A stretch of 8,390 nt of DNA from Nitrospirota bacterium (lineage in GTDB: Bacteria; Nitrospirota; Thermodesulfovibrionia; UBA6902; BMS3Bbin08), in NCBI GenBank assembly GCA_016208845.1, contig JACQXH010000073.1:1-8390 (forward strand), in the 5' to 3' direction. A program made the position numbers and the translations under genes. The stretch's first letter is position 1, and the number at the start of each line of letters is the position of its first letter. Positions 5,701 through 8,390 of the stretch are shown in pieces. Under the pieces are notes generated by a model. That model made no database searches. It saw nothing but the letters and a program-made list of their open reading frames with translations, and was not told the origin of the DNA.

Positions 5701-7173
5701 ATGAGATCAATTAGATCAGCTTTAAAGGGAATTTTCCTTCTGACATTTTTTATCTTAACGATCAATGCCATGTCATTCAATATTCCGGGCCTGACGAGTG
5801 ATGTCTATGCCGGCACGCCGAAGGTCTCAAATGAGTCTGTCGATGTCCTTACAAAAATTGGCCAGGCCATGGCAGAAGTTGCTGATGCGGTCAAGCCGGC
5901 AATAGTCAATATCTCCACCACCAAGACAGAAAAAGTTTCCGAAAACCCTAACAGCCAGTTCTTTGATGATCCTTTTTTTAAAAAATATTTCGGCGACAAA
6001 TTCAAGCATCCTGAGACGCCAAAAGAGCGTAAGTCGGTAAGTCTTGGTTCAGGCGTTATTGTTTCTTCAGATGGACACATATTGACGAACAATCATGTTG
6101 TCAAAGATGCCGATGATATAAAGGTCCTTCTGCCTGATAAAAGAGAGTTCCATGGCAAAATCATAGGCAGCGATCTCAAGACCGATTTGTCAATAATCAA
6201 GATAGAAGCAAAAGACCTGCCTACAGTCACCATAGGTGATTCTGACAGGCTGAGGGTCGGAGAAGTTGTCCTCACCATCGGAAGCCCTTATGGACTAAAT
6301 CAGACCATTACAATGGGCATAGTAAGCGCAGTTGGAAGAGCTAATGTCGGCATTGCTGATTATGAGGATTTTATCCAGACTGATGCCGCTATAAATCCGG
6401 GCAACTCGGGCGGCGCTCTGGTCAATACGCGGGGAGAACTGGTCGGCATTAATACTGCCATCTTCAGCACCACAGGCGGTTATCAGGGAATAGGGTTTGC
6501 AATACCAAGCAACATGGCAAAACTGGTCATGGACAGCCTTATTAAAAGCGGAAAGGTCACAAGGGGATGGCTCGGTGTATCAATACAGCCTTTGACACAG
6601 GAACTCGCCAGACAATTCAACCTCAAAGAAGACGCCGGCGCGCTGGTCGGCGATGTCATTGAAGGCAGCCCGGCTGAAAAAGCCGGTATTATGAGAGGCG
6701 ATGTGATCATCAAATTTAACGGAAAGAAAGTCGATGAACCTTATAATCTCAGAAATACGGTTGCAAATACCAAGCCGGGTGAAGAAGCGGAAATTGTATT
6801 AATAAGAAACGGCAAGACAGAAACTATAAAAGTTACAATAAGCGAACTCCCGGCAGAGTCTCAGGCCGCTGCGCCGGCACTCGAATATAACAATGTCTTA
6901 AAGGGAGTAAATGTTCAGGGCCTCACACCTGAGCTAATACGCCAGATGAATATGCCTGAAAAAATAAAGGGTGTAGTGGTCACGGAGATCGTCCCTGAAA
7001 GCCCTGCGGAAGGAAAACTCATGCAGGGAGATATTATTCAGGAAATAAACAGAAAGGCTGTGTCAAACCTGCAGGCTTATCAGGAAGCTGTGTCCGCTTT
7101 AAACCCCGATGAGGGGGTGCTCCTGCTGGTTTTCCGCCGGGGCACATCGGTTTTTATAACTATTTCCCCTTAA
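5701..7173 (+). CDS. htrA: Do-family periplasmic serine endoprotease (HtrA/DegP-like)
   Basis: This complete 490-residue envelope protease is of the type that degrades or refolds misfolded exported proteins. A signal peptide with a hydrophobic core at about 10-25 and a likely cleavage after VYA (Ala37) sends it to the periplasm. The trypsin-like domain shows all three catalytic residues: His132 in TNNHVV, Asp162 in KTDLSI and Ser236 in GNSGGAL. Two PDZ domains follow, PDZ1 from about 288 (RGWLGVSIQP) to 380 and PDZ2 from about 398 (VLKGVNVQGL) to 490. Length and order match the two-PDZ Do proteases rather than single-PDZ DegS-like forms. ATG 5701 is preceded by AAGGAG with 5-nt spacing after AGGAG (5691-5695). 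The gene has its own promoter and a long structured leader, is divergent from nadE, and converges on larC, so it is probably monocistronic. No sigma-E-type promoter is obvious. Confidence 0.95.
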   Translation: MRSIRSALKGIFLLTFFILTINAMSFNIPGLTSDVYAGTPKVSNESVDVLTKIGQAMAEVADAVKPAIVNISTTKTEKVSENPNSQFFDDPFFKKYFGDKFKHPETPKERKSVSLGSGVIVSSDGHILTNNHVVKDADDIKVLLPDKREFHGKIIGSDLKTDLSIIKIEAKDLPTVTIGDSDRLRVGEVVLTIGSPYGLNQTITMGIVSAVGRANVGIADYEDFIQTDAAINPGNSGGALVNTRGELVGINTAIFSTTGGYQGIGFAIPSNMAKLVMDSLIKSGKVTRGWLGVSIQPLTQELARQFNLKEDAGALVGDVIEGSPAEKAGIMRGDVIIKFNGKKVDEPYNLRNTVANTKPGEEAEIVLIRNGKTETIKVTISELPAESQAAAPALEYNNVLKGVNVQGLTPELIRQMNMPEKIKGVVVTEIVPESPAEGKLMQGDIIQEINRKAVSNLQAYQEAVSALNPDEGVLLLVFRRGTSVFITISP

Positions 7174-7175
7174 AT

Positions 7176-7332
7176 AAAAAAGATATTTAGCCACGGATTT
7201 GCGCGGATCAACACGGATTATTTAAATAATTTAGTATTTTATTACATCGTATTTTTTATTTTATTCTTGTTAGCCTGCCGGTAGGCAGATCCGTGTTCAT
7301 CTGTGTTAATCCGTGGCCAAACTTGTTTTTTT
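7176..7332. terminator. Long inverted repeat flanked by A6 and T7 runs, likely bidirectional terminator between htrA and larC
   Basis: The arms 7190-7218 and 7289-7317 are inverted repeats matching at 24 of 29 positions (core words gccacggatt and aacacggat). They enclose an AT-rich 70-nt loop. An A6 run (7176-7181) and a T7 run (7326-7332) each lie 8 nt outside the stem, so transcripts from either side would meet a stem followed by U-rich sequence. The position between two convergent genes fits termination. The long loop and the 8-nt gap make it a non-classical intrinsic terminator. The arm sequence is of a kind I associate with dispersed repeats in environmental bacterial genomes. Confidence 0.5.
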
Positions 7333-7357
7333 ATATCTGTCCCTGCTGATAGGCAGG
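7274..7357. repeat. Two copies of a CCTGCCGGTAGGCAG-type mini-hairpin
   Basis: CCTGCCGGTAGGCAG at 7274-7288 and CCTGCTGATAGGCAG at 7342-7356 match at 13 of 15 positions. Both form short stems: CTGCC/GGCAG in the first, and CCTGC/GCAGG (7342-7346 and 7353-7357) in the second. Each is followed by a word resembling ATCCGTG (GATCCGTG and GTCTGTGGC). The second therefore looks like a shortened copy of the right half of the longer inverted repeat. Confidence 0.6.
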
Positions 7358-7364
7358 TCTGTGG

Positions 7365-8390
7365 CTAATTGCCGGTTTTAGAATTAACGTCCTTTATAAC
7401 ATCTGTAAGAGGGATATTATATTTCCTTGCCGCTTTCCTGCAATCTTCATATTCCGGAGTCACTTTTACTGTTTTATCTCCAAGCTTTGAGATTTTAACT
7501 CTTATCTTTCCGAATTTTGTATTTACTGAATCAATTTTGCGCTCTAAAACCCTTCTTTGAGCTTCATAAAAACGCACTCCTATGCTCGTCGTCTGTTTAA
7601 GTATTATATTTGTTAGATCCTCCTGATTATCGTTACTGCATAATACTGTAAGCTTGATACCCGGTCTTCCTTTTTTCATAATAATTTGAGTCAGAAAGAC
7701 ATCGAGGGCCCCTGCCTTAAAAAGTTCCCCCATTACGTATTCATAAACCTGCGGATTCATATCATCAATATTCGTCTCAATTACTAAAATCTTATGCTCT
7801 GGATGCTCTGGATCCTGCATCCTGCATCCTGCATATTGAGTCCTGTCTTTCGACCCCTTGACCCTCGGGAGCGAGTCGTATCGACTTGACCTTCGGAGAC
7901 GAGTCGTATCGACTTGATCCTTCGCCCCTGACTTCTCTCCTATAATCATAGTCAGCACATTCGGCTGGCCCTTGAAATCCTTATTCCCTGCCCCAATGCC
8001 TGTTTTTGATATTTTCATTTGAGGGATCTGCCCGAATCCTTTCGCAAGCGAAGAAATAAGTACTGCTCCGGTAGGCGTAGAAAGCTCAAATTTTATGCCT
8101 GATGAATAAACAGGTATGCCTTTCAGTAATTCAACTGTTGCAGGCGCCGGCACAGGAAGCATTCCGTGCCCTGTCCGTATTGTCCCGCTTCCCACGTTTA
8201 GGGCAGATGAATAAATTGTATCAATCCCGAGAATATCAAGCCCTATCAGGGCCCCAAATATGTCGACAATACAGTCAGCTGCCCCAAGTTCATGCAGATG
8301 GACATCACGAAATTTTTCCCCATGCACCCTTGCCTCAGCCTCAAACAGCCTTTTAAAAATGTGCAGGCCTTTTTGTTTTATATTGTCAGA
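7365..8390 (-). CDS. larC: Nickel-pincer cofactor biosynthesis protein LarC (5' end outside window)
   Basis: LarC (DUF111 family) is the CTP-dependent cyclometallase that inserts nickel into the pyridinium-dithiocarboxylate nucleotide, giving the pincer cofactor of lactate racemase and related isomerases. The 341 visible residues run from the window edge to TAG 7365-7367. Family hallmarks appear in order: EARVHGEKFRDVHLHELGA (about 18-36), CIVDIFGA, HGMLPVPAPATVELL and ELSTPTGA in the N-terminal half, then ETNIDDMNP, IMKKGRPG (about 237-244), TTSIGVR and PEYEDCRKAA in the C-terminal half. Roughly 60-70 N-terminal residues are probably missing, judged from the usual length of about 400. Both halves are in one frame, unlike the Lactobacillus larC that needs ribosomal frameshifting. 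The linker between them (about 155-199) carries a repeat-derived insertion. No other lar gene is visible. The stop codon lies at the edge of the repeat-rich gap shared with htrA. Confidence 0.93.
   Translation of the reverse strand, partial: SDNIKQKGLHIFKRLFEAEARVHGEKFRDVHLHELGAADCIVDIFGALIGLDILGIDTIYSSALNVGSGTIRTGHGMLPVPAPATVELLKGIPVYSSGIKFELSTPTGAVLISSLAKGFGQIPQMKISKTGIGAGNKDFKGQPNVLTMIIGEKSGAKDQVDTTRLRRSSRYDSLPRVKGSKDRTQYAGCRMQDPEHPEHKILVIETNIDDMNPQVYEYVMGELFKAGALDVFLTQIIMKKGRPGIKLTVLCSNDNQEDLTNIILKQTTSIGVRFYEAQRRVLERKIDSVNTKFGKIRVKISKLGDKTVKVTPEYEDCRKAARKYNIPLTDVIKDVNSKTGN
7794..7833. repeat. Short tandem repeats inside larC: ATGCTCTGG x2 and TCCTGCA x3
   Basis: Two perfect 9-nt units (7794-7802 and 7803-7811) are followed by three perfect 7-nt units (7813-7819, 7820-7826 and 7827-7833). 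On the larC coding strand they encode the low-complexity stretch AGCRMQDPEHPEH. They start directly at the codon before the conserved C-terminal half of LarC resumes (KILVIETNIDD). Confidence 0.9.
7857..7912. repeat. 28-nt tandem repeat x2 with AGTCG-TAT-CGACT palindrome, inside larC
   Basis: Units 7857-7884 and 7885-7912 match at 24 of 28 positions, and a truncated third copy (CTTGA...) follows at 7913. Each contains the perfect inverted repeat AGTCG-TAT-CGACT. The same core with TAC in the loop lies in the htrA leader (5626-5638). On the coding strand the repeats encode the Arg/Ser-rich stretch TTRLRRSSRYDSLPRVKG in the LarC linker. A period of 28 is not a multiple of three, so copy-number change would break the frame. 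Confidence 0.85.

Noticed and set aside
5678..5704. Eight-codon mini-ORF (MKLNKETR) whose TGA overlaps the htrA ATG.
   Set aside because: It has no convincing ribosome binding site and its codons cover the htrA Shine-Dalgarno sequence, so an ORF of this length is expected by chance.
7174..7364. The inverted repeat considered as the ends of an insertion sequence or MITE with target duplication.
   Set aside because: The loop is 70 nt without coding capacity and I could not see a flanking direct duplication. Mobility remains possible but unsupported.
7794..7912. The repeat cluster in larC considered as a small CRISPR array.
   Set aside because: The units are directly tandem without spacers, have differing unit lengths, lie inside a coding frame and have no cas genes nearby.

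Overview
The window looks like chromosomal DNA of a Gram-negative, uncultured-type bacterium. It is AT-leaning, uses AGG/AGA and ATA codons freely, and encodes a lipoprotein with a lipobox and an exported Do-family protease. The protease sequence style, the mix of housekeeping genes and the short dispersed repeats (ccacggat/aacacggat type and CCTGCCGGTAGGCAG type hairpins) remind me of Nitrospirota (Thermodesulfovibrionia) or a neighbouring deep-branching phylum. That placement is an inference; no marker gene is present. The layout is one plus-strand pair, one minus-strand pair, a plus-strand gene, and a minus-strand gene cut by the window edge.

Left (1-3419, plus): the last 34 codons of an unidentified gene overlap by 8 nt a membrane-anchored SGNH/GDSL-type esterase-like protein. 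A polytopic membrane protein of the GT-C/PMT glycosyltransferase type follows. Together they look like the tail of a surface-polysaccharide locus.

Middle (3501-5439, minus): nadE, a two-domain NAD+ synthetase, is followed after 34 bp by a small lipoprotein of unknown function, probably as one transcript. The NadE amidase domain lacks the segment that normally carries the catalytic cysteine, although everything around it is intact and in frame. This is the most notable observation in the window.

The divergent intergenic region (5440-5700) holds good sigma-70-like promoters in both directions. On the protease side there is an inverted repeat at the predicted transcription start and a long leader with three abutting hairpins. 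htrA (5701-7173, plus) is a complete Do-type periplasmic protease with a signal peptide, a His/Asp/Ser triad and two PDZ domains. It converges on larC (nickel-pincer cofactor cyclometallase, 5' end outside the window). The 190-bp gap between them is largely filled by a long inverted repeat flanked symmetrically by an A-run and a T-run, which reads as a bidirectional terminator made from a dispersed repeat.

larC carries an in-frame insertion of about 45 codons in its inter-domain linker. It consists largely of tandem repeats (9 nt x2, 7 nt x3, 28 nt x2), and the 28-nt unit shares its palindromic core AGTCG-TAY-CGACT with the htrA leader. I see no complete mobile element, CRISPR array, tRNA or rRNA, and no clear novel defence or metabolic system.
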